NCBI GenBank assembly: GCA_002317155.1
Contig: DCIR01000062.1
Location: 1-64,000 of the forward strand
DNA: 64,000 nt
Reading direction: 5' to 3'
Source of the DNA: Lachnospiraceae bacterium UBA1721
Lineage (GTDB): Bacteria; Bacillota; Clostridia; Lachnospirales; Lachnospiraceae
The translations under genes and the position numbers were made by a program. Below, piece by piece: positions 1 through 9,961 of the stretch (the stretch's first letter is position 1; the number at the start of each line of letters is the position of its first letter). The notes below the pieces were generated by a model, which searched no databases, was not told the DNA's origin, and saw nothing but the letters and a program-made list of their open reading frames with translations.

Positions 1-75
1 AGTATAATTTAGTATATGGGGCAACTTGTTGTATAATTTTCTTGGATGATTTTTTGATATGAGTGGTATGACAAT

Positions 76-3000
76 ATGGGCAAACTGAGATTTATCTTCG
101 GACCTTCCGGTTCGGGAAAAACCAAAACTATATATGATGAATTGCTGGTACGTGCAGCGCAGAATCCGGACACCAATTTTTTGATTGTTGTACCGGATCA
201 GTTCACCATGCAGACACAGTGGGATATCTCCAATAATGAGGTAGATGGTGTGTCTGCCGGCGGAATAATGAATATTGACGTATTAAGCTTCGGAAGACTT
301 CATCACAGAATTCTGGCGGAAGTAGGTTGGAAAGAGGTACCGGTATTGGATGATACCGGTAAGTGTCTTGTGCTCCAAAGAGTAGCAGGAAGAATAGCTG
401 ATAAGCTCCCGCTTTTGGGCAGTCGACTTCGCAGGCAGGGATACATTCATGAGATTAAAAGCGTGCTGTCTGAATTTATGCAGTACGGAATATCTCCGGA
501 TGATATAGATAAGATTTTAGAGATTAATAAAGATAAAGCGGCGCTGTGTACCAAGCTGCGCGATCTGCAACTCATATACAGGAGTTTTCAGGAATATACA
601 GCAGGTAATTTTATTACTCGTGAAGAGAAGCTGGATATACTCAGGGAGGCTTTGCCTAAATCTGCTCTTTTGCCCGGAAGCGTTGTGGTGTTTGACGGAT
701 TTACAGGATTCACACCTATTCAGGCTAATGTTGTAGAGGACATAATGGCTATCGCGGACGAGACTATTGTCTCGCTGGTGCTGGGTGAGGAGTCTTCGAT
801 TGATGATACTACTGATGAGCAGAATCTATTTTATTTGAGCGGCAAGACTTATCGTAATCTCTGTGAGCGTGCTAAGTCACGCAATGTAGAAATCGGTGAA
901 TCACTGTATTGTAATCATAGCTGCAGAGTTCCTGTGATAGAGCATATTGAGAAAAATCTGTTCAGAACGGGAAGCAAGGTATTTTCTTCAGGTAGCGAGA
1001 GCGAAAACTGTGTGCATGGCACGGTAGATTCTCAGAATGATGTCGGAGCGCAGGAAAATGTCATATATCCCGGCCTGACAATGTCGCAGATGAGCACTGT
1101 CGCAGAGGAAGTCCATCAGGTGGCATTAAGCATATGCAATATGGTTAAGGACAATCCTGATATTCAGTACAGAAATATCGTACTGGTAACAGGCGATCCG
1201 GAGATCTACGCGCCTTATATAGAGAGAGAATTTACATGCCTGGGCATCCCTTATTTCCTGGACAGAACGAGCGGAATAAGACTTAATCCTATAGTTGAGG
1301 CCATCAGAAGTGTGCTCAGCATTTATGTAGAGAATTTTTCATCTGACGCGGTAATCCGTTATTTAAGAAGCGGTTTGGCAGGTTTTGAGCCCGAGGAAGT
1401 AGACCGCCTAGAATTGTATATTAAAAAGTGCGGAATCAGAGGAAAAAACAAGTGGAGCTTACGCTTTGCCAAGAAGTCTGATGATATGTCTGAAAAGGAT
1501 GAACGGGCGCTTGCAGAGATTAATGATATCAGGGAACGACTGATGAATCAGTTGGCGATTCTTGATGTGAAAAATAAGGATACGGCAGCAGACTATGTAA
1601 ATAAGCTGTATGATTTTTTACTATCTGTGGATGCGGCAGGACAGCTTAACAGATATGCAGATGAATTCAAGGATGCGAAGGACGCAGTAAGGGAGAGAGA
1701 GTATTCACAGATATATAGAAAAGTAATGGAACTCCTTGAACAGGTTATTTCTTTAATGGGAGAAGATGAGCTTTCACTTAAGGAATTCTATGATATTTTG
1801 GATGCTGGATTTGGTGAGATCAGAGTGGGTACTATTCCGCAGACTGTTGATAAGGTAATGGTAGGCGATATCGAAAGATCAAGAGTTCCAAGCGTCAAGG
1901 CAATGTATTTTCTCGGAGTGAATGACGGTAATATCCCCAGAAATACGGACAAGGGTGGTATTCTGTCAGATATAGACAGAGAGAATCTTCGTGAGACGGA
2001 TTTTGAACTCGCACCTACACCCAGGGAAGCCATGTATACGCAGAGACTCTATCTGTATCTGAATATGACTAAGCCTGTGATGTCACTTAATCTTTCATGG
2101 GCCTGCCTTGACCCTTCAGGTAAGAGTCTCAGACATTCTTATATTTGTGAACTTTTGAAAAAAATGTTCCCCGGAATCAGGGTTGATAATCCTGAAAACA
2201 GACCGGTTAGGGATCAGATTGTATCCGTTAAGGAAGGCGTCAGATATTTAAGTGATGGACTGAGGCGTTTTGCGGAAGTCGGTGACAGTGATGAGAATAA
2301 TGATATTTATACATTATACGAGGCGTACAGTAAGGCTGAAGCCAAGGATGAAAGAAATAAACTCGAGGAGGCGGCATTTATAAAATACCGTCCCGAGGTT
2401 CTTGAAGATATAGTGGCTGAAGAGTTGTATTGCGACAGGGAGAAAACTGATGAAGCTGCACTTTTGAGCAGTATCAGCCAGCTTGAGACGTACGGAAAAT
2501 GTCCTTATCAGTTCTTCCTTAAGTATGGGCTTAAGCTTAGAGAACCTTATGAATTTACCATCGGAAGAGTGGAAAAAGGGAATGTTTACCACGAGGTGCT
2601 TGAGAAATTCTGCAGAGGACTTGTGCAGGATAAAATAAGCTGGAAGACTTTGTCGGAGGAAGAAGCCAGAAAGCGAATTCACGACATTACAGCTAATGTT
2701 ACGGATATATATGGTGATGCGGTTTTCCAGGATAACGAGAGAAGCAGATATACGGTTGGCAAGATTGAAGAGATGATGTTCTGCACCGTTCTTGCACTTC
2801 GCCATCAGATAAATAAAGGGTGCTTTGAGCCTGTTGGCATAGAGGTTCCGTTTAGACAGAGTCTTGATATGAGGGAGTCATCTGAAGGAAGAAAGCGCAG
2901 ACTTGTTCTTCGTGGAGTGATTGACCGAATTGATAAGGCATCGGTTAACGGAGAATCATTTATTCGAGTAGTTGATTATAAGTCAACCTCGCACAAGCTT

Positions 3001-3567
3001 GATCTTAACAAAGTATATGACGGGCAGCAGCTTCAGCTAGCAATATATACAGGCAGTGTGGCTGAGAAGGAAAAGGCCAAGCCTGCGGCAATGCTTTATT
3101 ATCACATTGACAATCCCGTGTTGGATTATGTGAATGGTGAGAGCGAAGAAGACAGGGAAGGACGCAGGTTAAAGAATCTTAAGATGAAGGGCATTGTCGC
3201 CGCAGATATGGATGTTGTGGCAATGAATGACAGTGAACTTTTGGAAAAGAAGGGCGCGTCAGATGTTGTGCCGGTCGGAATCAAAAAGGGTGATGGTCAG
3301 TTTATGGCAGATTCCGACGTGCTCAGCAATGAAGATATGTCCTGCGTTATTGATTATGCCAGAGAGATAGCCAAGGATAAGGCGGGTGAAATACTCGATG
3401 GCAATATTGGAATTAAGCCTATTGATAAGAAAGTATGCCAGTATTGTGATTACAGAAAATCCTGTGGCTTTGATAAAAAGATTCCAGGATATGAGGAGAG
3501 GACTGTAATCAAGGCTAATGACGAAGAGATATTGGGATTAATGAGGGAGAAACTCAGTGGCAATTAA
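76..3567 (+). CDS. addB: ATP-dependent nuclease subunit B (AddB/RexB)
   Basis: AddB is one subunit of the AddAB helicase-nuclease that resects double-strand breaks for RecA-dependent repair in Firmicutes. The 1163-residue length fits the family. The N-terminus carries a Walker A motif (GPSGSGKT, about residues 9-16). A PD-(D/E)XK-type nuclease lies near the C-terminus, with VVDYKS around residue 965. The cysteines that hold the [4Fe-4S] cluster are visible: one in YGKCPYQ near residue 809 and three in VCQYCDYRKSC near 1120-1130. The ATG start has only a weak upstream ribosome site; a TATAAT at 32-37 could serve as the -10 element. The 3' end overlaps addA by 11 bases, which suggests translational coupling. 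Confidence 0.95.
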   Translation: MGKLRFIFGPSGSGKTKTIYDELLVRAAQNPDTNFLIVVPDQFTMQTQWDISNNEVDGVSAGGIMNIDVLSFGRLHHRILAEVGWKEVPVLDDTGKCLVLQRVAGRIADKLPLLGSRLRRQGYIHEIKSVLSEFMQYGISPDDIDKILEINKDKAALCTKLRDLQLIYRSFQEYTAGNFITREEKLDILREALPKSALLPGSVVVFDGFTGFTPIQANVVEDIMAIADETIVSLVLGEESSIDDTTDEQNLFYLSGKTYRNLCERAKSRNVEIGESLYCNHSCRVPVIEHIEKNLFRTGSKVFSSGSESENCVHGTVDSQNDVGAQENVIYPGLTMSQMSTVAEEVHQVALSICNMVKDNPDIQYRNIVLVTGDPEIYAPYIEREFTCLGIPYFLDRTSGIRLNPIVEAIRSVLSIYVENFSSDAVIRYLRSGLAGFEPEEVDRLELYIKKCGIRGKNKWSLRFAKKSDDMSEKDERALAEINDIRERLMNQLAILDVKNKDTAADYVNKLYDFLLSVDAAGQLNRYADEFKDAKDAVREREYSQIYRKVMELLEQVISLMGEDELSLKEFYDILDAGFGEIRVGTIPQTVDKVMVGDIERSRVPSVKAMYFLGVNDGNIPRNTDKGGILSDIDRENLRETDFELAPTPREAMYTQRLYLYLNMTKPVMSLNLSWACLDPSGKSLRHSYICELLKKMFPGIRVDNPENRPVRDQIVSVKEGVRYLSDGLRRFAEVGDSDENNDIYTLYEAYSKAEAKDERNKLEEAAFIKYRPEVLEDIVAEELYCDREKTDEAALLSSISQLETYGKCPYQFFLKYGLKLREPYEFTIGRVEKGNVYHEVLEKFCRGLVQDKISWKTLSEEEARKRIHDITANVTDIYGDAVFQDNERSRYTVGKIEEMMFCTVLALRHQINKGCFEPVGIEVPFRQSLDMRESSEGRKRRLVLRGVIDRIDKASVNGESFIRVVDYKSTSHKLDLNKVYDGQQLQLAIYTGSVAEKEKAKPAAMLYYHIDNPVLDYVNGESEEDREGRRLKNLKMKGIVAADMDVVAMNDSELLEKKGASDVVPVGIKKGDGQFMADSDVLSNEDMSCVIDYAREIAKDKAGEILDGNIGIKPIDKKVCQYCDYRKSCGFDKKIPGYEERTVIKANDEEILGLMREKLSGN

Positions 3568-6500
3568 GTTTACTACAGATCAGCAAAAGGTTATAGATGC
3601 AAGACACACGAATGTACTTGTCAGTGCTGCCGCGGGAAGCGGTAAAACTGCAGTTCTTGTTGAACGTATAGTGCGTCTTGTATGTGATCCTGAAAATAAT
3701 ACAGATATCGATGAACTTTTGGTTGTTACATTTACTAAGGCTGCGGCTTCTGAGATGAGAGAGAGAATTCTCAAAAGAATTAGTGAAGAGTTGGAAATAA
3801 ATCCCACCTCATCACATTTACAGAAGCAGTATGCGCTGGTTCATCGTGCGATGATAACCACTATTGATTCATTCTGTCAGAATGTGTTGCGCAATCATTT
3901 TCAGGATATTGATTTAGACCCCGATTTCAGAGTGATGGATGAAGGTGAAAGACGCCTGATGCGTCAGGATGTTATAACCGAGATGCTGGAAGAAAAGTAT
4001 AGCGAAGGTTCTCCGGAATTTTTTGCAGCTGTGGATTTTTTTACGGCAGGAAGTACCGATGATGAGGCATTAGAAGGATATATCCTTGAACTCCAGGCGT
4101 ATTCGGAGAGCTTCGATCGCCCTATGAAATTTCTTGAAGAGCGTAAGAATGACCATGTTGATACAATGGCTAAACTTGAGAATTCTCCACTCGGTGAATT
4201 CTTGTCCAGGTATGTCAGGGGCGTTTTGGAAGGGGTATCAGAACAGTATAAGAAAGCTGTCACTATTGTAAATGAACCTGATGGTCCTTACATGTACGGA
4301 GAACTCATTGAGGCAGAGGCTGAGATGATTAGCCGAGCATGTGAGGCTGAGTCTATGACAGCACTTGAAACATGTCTTGAGGCATTTGTGAATAACAAGG
4401 GCAAGCTGTCACCCAAGAAGGATGACAGCGTCAATGCTGATAAAAGGGATCAGGTTAAAAAGATTCGTACTGACATTGCAGGGACTGTTAAGGATCTTTA
4501 TACGGATTTCTTCTCACCTTCTCTTGAAAGAAAGGCAGCAGAGTGTGACGCGTGTGCGGCACATGTTCGTACTCTAGTGGAACTGACTATGGAGTTTCGT
4601 CAGAGACTGCAGAATACCAAGAGAGAAAAAAAGGTTGTAGATTTTGGAGATATGGAACATTATGCTCTGGAGATTCTAACGACCGAAGATGGACAGCCTA
4701 CGCCTGCTGCACTTGAATACAGAGATCATTTTAAGGAAATTATGGTCGATGAGTATCAGGACAGTAACCTTATTCAGGATGTCATACTGAATGCAATTGC
4801 TCGCAAGGAGAGTGGTGATTATGACCGCTTTATGGTAGGTGATGTTAAGCAGAGCATTTATGGTTTCCGACAGGCGAGACCTGATCTGTTCCTTGAAAAA
4901 TACGATTCATATCCCAATACTGAGGGATGCGAAAGAATAGATCTTTCTATGAATTTCAGAAGTCGTGCGGAAGTGCTTGATTCGGTAAATGATGTGTTTG
5001 ACGGAATAATGCACAGAGAGACCGGTAAGGTTGAGTACGATGAAAGTGCGAGACTTAATGTCGGGGCAAAATACCCGGAGGCTGAATCCTTTGGTACATA
5101 TGATTATACAACCGAATTGATTCTTCTTGATTCGAAGCTCAATGAAGAGATTGCCGAGACTACAGAAGAAAATATATCAACAGATGAAAGTGAAGCAGTT
5201 GTTATTGCACAGAAGATTTCCGAACTGATGAATACCCTGAAGGTGACTCAGACGGATAAAAAGAACGGCGAGGAAGTAAAGACTCTGAGACCTCTTAAAT
5301 ACAGTGATATTGTTGTGCTTCACAGAAGTCCCAGTGGAATGGCTGACACCATAGGCAAGGTGTTCGAAAAAAGAGGCATACCGGTTTCGATTAGTCAGGG
5401 TAAAGGTTATTTTTCGGTACCGGAGGTACAAAATGTTCTTCAGCTGTTACGAGCAATCAACAATCCTCTTAGGGATATACCGCTGTTTGGAGCGATGCAT
5501 TCTGTATTTGGTGGCTTTAGCAGTGAGCAGATAGCAAAAATAAAGGCTGCATCGCCTGATGAAAGCTTGTATGCGGCAGTTAAAAATGCTGCGCCGGAAT
5601 TTGCGGACAAGCTCGCCGGATACAGAAAAATGTCAATGTATATGACCATCAGAGAATTACTGCAGCGCATTTTTGACGACCATTCATATCTTGATTATGT
5701 GATGGCCATGCCCGGTGGCACCAAGAGACGCGCCAATGTTGAGAAGCTGCTGTCATATGCATCTGATTTTGAGAAGACAAGCTATTTTGGACTGCATCAT
5801 TTTGTCAGATATATTGATTTGCTTGAGAAATACACCGAGGATAATTCGGGAGAAGCTGATGTGCTGGGTGAGAATGCTGATGTGGTTAGATTTATGTCTA
5901 TCCATAAGAGCAAGGGTCTGGAATTTCCTGTGACAATTATTGCGGGAATGGGACACGGTTTTATGGACGCGGATCAGAAGGCACGTCTTACTTATGATAA
6001 TGAGATGGGCATTGGCTGCGAATATATAGATTTAAGGACAAGAGTCAAGAATAAAACTCTCAGAAATAAGCTTATTGCCAAGAAGATACGTGAGGACAGT
6101 CGTGCAGAGGAGATGAGACTGCTTTATGTAGCAATGACGAGAGCCAAGGAAAAGCTGGTGATGATCGGTAAGGTGAAGAATGCTGTGGGCCTATTGGAAT
6201 GCAGTATGGCCAGTCCGGTCGACAGACTCAGCTACAGTTCATTTTTAGATTCGAAATGTTCGTTGGATTTTGTTATGCCGGTTCTTGCAAATTGTAAAAT
6301 CAGAGCAAGTGTAATCGGTGCTGAGGATATAGCATTTGGCGATATAGAAGAGCAGATGCTTCTTGATAACAGACGAAGTGATCTAAACCTTGCTGCTCAA
6401 AGGGCTGATAGCAGTGCAGTTGATGCGATCTGTGAGCGATTTAAGTATGAATATCCTTATAAGTATCTTGAAAAGCTTAATACCAAGACAACAGTATCTG

Positions 6501-7192
6501 AATTGAAAATGGCTGCGATGCAGACAGAGGATGAGGCGAGTGCCAAGCTGTATGAGGAAAGAGAGCGCACTGTTTATATACCGGAATTCAGAGCAGAGGA
6601 TAAAAAGCCTGCGGGAACTGTAATAGGTGACTGTTATCACAGAATAATGGAGATAATGGATTACGATTATGTGCTTGGCTATGTATGTGGCGGACGCCCG
6701 GACAGCTTTGATGAGTTTACTTCAAAAGCAGGCAAGGATTCTGTCAGGGAAAGAGTAGTACAATTTCTATCTGAGATGGCTTCAGAACACAGGATTACTG
6801 ATGAATGGAAGGAACTTATCAGAATTAATAAGCTCATTGATTTTATGACAAGCAGAACTTGTTATAGAATGTGGATGAGCTACGCGCAGGGCAAGCTCAG
6901 ACGAGAGCAGCCATTTGTGCTCAGTGTTGGAGCTAATCTCTTGAACAGTGAATATCCTGAGAGTGAGAAGGTTATTATCCAGGGAATAATCGACGTCTTC
7001 TTTGAAGAGGATGATAATATTATTCTCCTCGACTATAAAACAGACAGTGTAAAAACAGGCGAGGAACTGATTAAAAAATATCGTGCGCAGCTTGATTATT
7101 ATCAGGAAGCTATTGAGAGACTCACCGGGAAGAAGGTATCTGAACGTATTATGTATTCATTCAGCCTTGGAGAAGCTGTGAGTTGCAATTAA
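3557..7192 (+). CDS. addA: ATP-dependent helicase/nuclease subunit A (AddA)
   Basis: AddA is the UvrD-like 3'-5' helicase and second nuclease of the AddAB break-repair complex. At 1211 residues it is full length. Helicase motifs appear in order: Walker A AAAGSGKT (about 24-31), VDEYQDSN (about 397), FRQARPDLF, MSIHKSKGLEFP (about 780) and LLYVAMTRAKE (about 855). The C-terminal nuclease has GDCYHRI, then the catalytic LLDYKTD near 1157. The start is GTG, placed inside the end of addB and preceded by GGGAGA six bases upstream. The ORF encodes Ala-Ile-Lys directly after the start, as in relatives. Co-transcription with addB is nearly certain. Confidence 0.95.
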   Translation: MAIKFTTDQQKVIDARHTNVLVSAAAGSGKTAVLVERIVRLVCDPENNTDIDELLVVTFTKAAASEMRERILKRISEELEINPTSSHLQKQYALVHRAMITTIDSFCQNVLRNHFQDIDLDPDFRVMDEGERRLMRQDVITEMLEEKYSEGSPEFFAAVDFFTAGSTDDEALEGYILELQAYSESFDRPMKFLEERKNDHVDTMAKLENSPLGEFLSRYVRGVLEGVSEQYKKAVTIVNEPDGPYMYGELIEAEAEMISRACEAESMTALETCLEAFVNNKGKLSPKKDDSVNADKRDQVKKIRTDIAGTVKDLYTDFFSPSLERKAAECDACAAHVRTLVELTMEFRQRLQNTKREKKVVDFGDMEHYALEILTTEDGQPTPAALEYRDHFKEIMVDEYQDSNLIQDVILNAIARKESGDYDRFMVGDVKQSIYGFRQARPDLFLEKYDSYPNTEGCERIDLSMNFRSRAEVLDSVNDVFDGIMHRETGKVEYDESARLNVGAKYPEAESFGTYDYTTELILLDSKLNEEIAETTEENISTDESEAVVIAQKISELMNTLKVTQTDKKNGEEVKTLRPLKYSDIVVLHRSPSGMADTIGKVFEKRGIPVSISQGKGYFSVPEVQNVLQLLRAINNPLRDIPLFGAMHSVFGGFSSEQIAKIKAASPDESLYAAVKNAAPEFADKLAGYRKMSMYMTIRELLQRIFDDHSYLDYVMAMPGGTKRRANVEKLLSYASDFEKTSYFGLHHFVRYIDLLEKYTEDNSGEADVLGENADVVRFMSIHKSKGLEFPVTIIAGMGHGFMDADQKARLTYDNEMGIGCEYIDLRTRVKNKTLRNKLIAKKIREDSRAEEMRLLYVAMTRAKEKLVMIGKVKNAVGLLECSMASPVDRLSYSSFLDSKCSLDFVMPVLANCKIRASVIGAEDIAFGDIEEQMLLDNRRSDLNLAAQRADSSAVDAICERFKYEYPYKYLEKLNTKTTVSELKMAAMQTEDEASAKLYEERERTVYIPEFRAEDKKPAGTVIGDCYHRIMEIMDYDYVLGYVCGGRPDSFDEFTSKAGKDSVRERVVQFLSEMASEHRITDEWKELIRINKLIDFMTSRTCYRMWMSYAQGKLRREQPFVLSVGANLLNSEYPESEKVIIQGIIDVFFEEDDNIILLDYKTDSVKTGEELIKKYRAQLDYYQEAIERLTGKKVSERIMYSFSLGEAVSCN

Positions 7193-7231
7193 CATGGTGG
7201 CACATATGGCAAAAAAGGATGGGGACATACA

Positions 7232-8071
7232 ATGATTATTGATTTTCATACACATACATTTCCACAGCAGCTGGCAAAGCGAGCGCTTGAGAAGCTGGGA
7301 GGAAGTGAAGGCCTCAAGCCATGCACTGACGGTACAAACTCGGGACTTATTGAATCCATGGATAGGAGCGGTGTGGATGTAAGTATACTGCTTCCCGTAG
7401 TCACGAAAGTAGTTCAGACTGAGGATATCAACAAAATAGCGGCAAGTGCGGAAGCATTGAGTGAGCATCGCCTGATTAGTTTTGGAGGTATTCATCCTGA
7501 TGATGACAAGTATGAAGAGCATTTGAAGGAACTGGTCGGAAATGGTGTAAAGGGAATTAAGCTTCATCCGGTTTTTCAGCAGACATATTTTGATGATATC
7601 AGGTATATGCACATAGTAGATAAAGCCAGCGAGATGGGACTTATTATAATGGTTCATGCCGGGTCTGATATAAGTATGCCTGATGCGAAGTATTCATCTG
7701 CGGAGCATTTGATTCGGGTAGCAAACGAGGTCAGGCCGAATAAACTTATTTATGCGCATATGGGATCGTGGAGAGATTGGGATGATGCAGAGAGAGTAAT
7801 CAGTGAATGCCATGACATATATGTAGATACATCATTTGTATTGCCAATAGACGGAAGTGAAACATTCTATGATACCGGAATTCCGGCCATGCCTACTGAA
7901 AGATTTTGTAAGATTGTCAAAGCTATAGGGGCAGACAGGGTACTGTTTGGAACAGACAGTCCTTGGGTTGACCAGCGTCAAAGTATTGATATCATCAAAA
8001 ATAGCGGGCTGATGCAAGAGGAAGTCGATAAGATACTTGGGGGTAATGCGAAGAAGTTATTGAAGATATAG
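7232..8071 (+). CDS. Amidohydrolase-family TIM-barrel hydrolase
   Basis: This is a metal-dependent hydrolase of the amidohydrolase 2 family (COG2159 type, the ACMSD/decarboxylase-like group). Seen: HTH at residues 6-8, KLHPVF near 111, MVHAGS near 140, YAHMGS near 175 and FGTDSPW near 240. Together these give the expected metal ligands and final Asp. The 279-residue length is usual. GGATGGGG precedes the ATG, and the gene follows addA by 39 bases, so it may share that transcript. Substrate cannot be told from sequence; close relatives are annotated only as amidohydrolases. The 156-base gap after it holds an AAAACGTTTT palindrome at 8162-8171 but no clear terminator. Confidence 0.8.
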   Translation: MIIDFHTHTFPQQLAKRALEKLGGSEGLKPCTDGTNSGLIESMDRSGVDVSILLPVVTKVVQTEDINKIAASAEALSEHRLISFGGIHPDDDKYEEHLKELVGNGVKGIKLHPVFQQTYFDDIRYMHIVDKASEMGLIIMVHAGSDISMPDAKYSSAEHLIRVANEVRPNKLIYAHMGSWRDWDDAERVISECHDIYVDTSFVLPIDGSETFYDTGIPAMPTERFCKIVKAIGADRVLFGTDSPWVDQRQSIDIIKNSGLMQEEVDKILGGNAKKLLKI

Positions 8072-8227
8072 GTAGTGGCTATTATTATGTAACAAACTAA
8101 AATGTAAATATATTTAATATACACAAAAAAGCAACCTTATATTAGGGGTTATTGGTATTTAAAAACGTTTTCCAAATATGTAAAATATATACTACTACTT
8201 TGTGTTTGCATAATAAGGAGAAGCATA

Positions 8228-9868
8228 TTGTATAAGATTAACAAAAAATATGACAAAGTGTTTTTGATAATCCTATTCATTAGCATGATTATTTTTGTTG
8301 GTGCAACTATGTTGGTCAACAGACTTCAGTTGGTTGTTCCATTGGGTAATCAGGTCATCAGATCTGATACTTTATGTGGAATTATCCAGTCATTCATGTT
8401 TTTGTTATCGATATTTACTGTATTGATAGATCATAATATAGGACTGGGAATTTCACTGGCTGCTTTTTCAGTGCAGGTCATAATGGGAATAATAAACGGT
8501 ATAATACACCGTACAACAGGTGTTATCCCGGGAATAATCAACGCAGCCGTTTCTATTTTCGTATTGGTTCTGATTGCCAGACAGCTTGCCAAGAGAGAAA
8601 GAGAAAGCTATACAGATACGATTACGGGGCTGATGAATCGTCGTGCTTTTGAGAGCATTTTGAATTGGAGAATTTCCAGAAGACAGTCCGGTCATGTTGT
8701 GTATTTTATTATTAACAATTTCCGAATGATAAACGAGAACCTCGGTCATCGCTATGGTGATCTGGTGCTTAAGGAGGTCGCAGGACGAATTGCTAAAGCA
8801 CTTGGGGATCGTGGAATGGTATGCAAGAATGACGGAGCTGAGTATCTGTTATTGTTAAATGACAAGGGCAATCCGATTGAGACTATCGAGAGAATAATGA
8901 AAGCTGTCGGAGAGAAACTTGTTATTACCAAGGATGGAATTGATGTTAACTATTTCATAACCTGCGCGGCCGGAGTTGCTAGTTTCCCTAAGGATGCTAA
9001 CGATGCAGCCACCCTGTTAAAGCATTCGGATGTGGCGATGGTTGATGCTAAGCATCGTGGAGAAGGTAAGATTTCTTTTTACGATAGTAAGCTTGCTGAT
9101 GGGGTTGCTCGCAGACAGGAAGTTGAGAGAAAAATCAAGGATTCACTTGAGAACGACTATTTCTATTTGGTATACCAGCCTCAGTATAAGCTTGAGGAGA
9201 AGAAGCTCAGAGGCTTTGAGACACTTATTCGTATGAAGTCGCCCGATGGAGTGAACATAGGCCCCGGTGAGTTCATCGAAATAGCAGAAAAGACAGAGCT
9301 TATTTACCAGATTGACCAGTATGTTTTGAAGCGTGCGATGTGGGAGTTCGGAAGTATTATTAAGAATGCCGATAAGGATATTCTGCTTTCTATCAACGTA
9401 TCTGCCAAGGGAATGGGTACAGCAAAATTTGCAGATGTTGTAAAGGGTATTATCGCTGAGACTGATTTCCCTGCAGAGCATTTGGAAATCGAGCTTACAG
9501 AGTATTCGTTCTCAGAATCCGCAGAGCATACAGAGGAAAATATTAAGCAGCTTAAGGATATCGGAGTTAAGATTGCGCTGGATGATTTCGGAACCGGCTA
9601 TACTTCACTTGTTCAGTTGCTTAAGCTCCCGATTGACCTGCTTAAGATTGATAAGTCACTTATCGATAATATTGAGAGCAGTCAGCAGAACCGTGATTTC
9701 ATCGATTCGGTTATATACATGGGTCACATCATGGATTGCGAGGTTATATCCGAGGGTGTTGAGACTGACGAACAGTTGGCTGTGCTCAAGGATCACAAGT
9801 GTGATTTCGTACAGGGATATGTATGGGGTAAGCCTCTAGCATATGAAGTTGCAGTTGACATGGTGTAA
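8228..9868 (+). CDS. Membrane GGDEF-EAL protein with degenerate GGDEF; likely c-di-GMP phosphodiesterase
   Basis: The 546-residue protein has about four N-terminal membrane helices (residues 10-115), a GGDEF domain and an EAL domain. The GGDEF signature reads DGAEY (about 201-205), so the cyclase is probably dead. The EAL domain looks active: FETLIRM near 330 keeps the catalytic Glu, followed by SINVSA, IELTEY, DDFGTGY near 452, LKIDKS, EGVET and QGYVWGKPL. The inferred role is hydrolysis of cyclic di-GMP, controlling motility or attachment, with the GGDEF domain possibly acting as a GTP sensor. The start is TTG with AAGGAG seven bases upstream; no better ATG exists nearby. It stands alone and ends before a strong terminator. 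Confidence 0.9.
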   Translation: MYKINKKYDKVFLIILFISMIIFVGATMLVNRLQLVVPLGNQVIRSDTLCGIIQSFMFLLSIFTVLIDHNIGLGISLAAFSVQVIMGIINGIIHRTTGVIPGIINAAVSIFVLVLIARQLAKRERESYTDTITGLMNRRAFESILNWRISRRQSGHVVYFIINNFRMINENLGHRYGDLVLKEVAGRIAKALGDRGMVCKNDGAEYLLLLNDKGNPIETIERIMKAVGEKLVITKDGIDVNYFITCAAGVASFPKDANDAATLLKHSDVAMVDAKHRGEGKISFYDSKLADGVARRQEVERKIKDSLENDYFYLVYQPQYKLEEKKLRGFETLIRMKSPDGVNIGPGEFIEIAEKTELIYQIDQYVLKRAMWEFGSIIKNADKDILLSINVSAKGMGTAKFADVVKGIIAETDFPAEHLEIELTEYSFSESAEHTEENIKQLKDIGVKIALDDFGTGYTSLVQLLKLPIDLLKIDKSLIDNIESSQQNRDFIDSVIYMGHIMDCEVISEGVETDEQLAVLKDHKCDFVQGYVWGKPLAYEVAVDMV

Positions 9869-9869
9869 G

Positions 9870-9899
9870 TTGACACGGTCAATGCATATGAATTAATAT
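9870..9899 (+). promoter_or_regulatory. Sigma70-type promoter before the rhodanese/TtcA gene
   Basis: TTGACA at 9870-9875 and TAATAT at 9894-9899 are separated by 18 bases, starting two bases after the GGDEF-EAL stop codon. The predicted start near 9906 lies upstream of the hairpin at 9913-9947, so that hairpin would be in the leader of this transcript. Confidence 0.55.
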
Positions 9900-9912
9900 A
9901 AAGAAAATTTTT

Positions 9913-9947
9913 AACTGCATGGTGATAAAAATTGCCATGCAGTTTTT
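9913..9947 (+). terminator. Intrinsic terminator after GGDEF-EAL gene
   Basis: A perfect 10-bp stem (AACTGCATGG with CCATGCAGTT) encloses a 12-base loop and runs into five T residues. It ends 15 bases before the next gene's ATG and lies downstream of a promoter, so it may also act as a leader attenuator for that gene. Confidence 0.85.
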
Positions 9948-9961
9948 ATGCGAGGAGCACT

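Noticed and set aside
7157..7657. 166-codon open frame on the minus strand
   Set aside because: Opposite the amidohydrolase gene and the end of addA; no motif or ribosome site.
8072..8227. Terminator after the amidohydrolase gene
   Set aside because: Only a 4-bp AACC/GGTT stem without a T-run is present, too weak to call.
9932..9961. N-terminal extension of the rhodanese/TtcA protein from TTG
   Set aside because: The codon lies in the terminator loop and the proper ATG has GAGGAG upstream.
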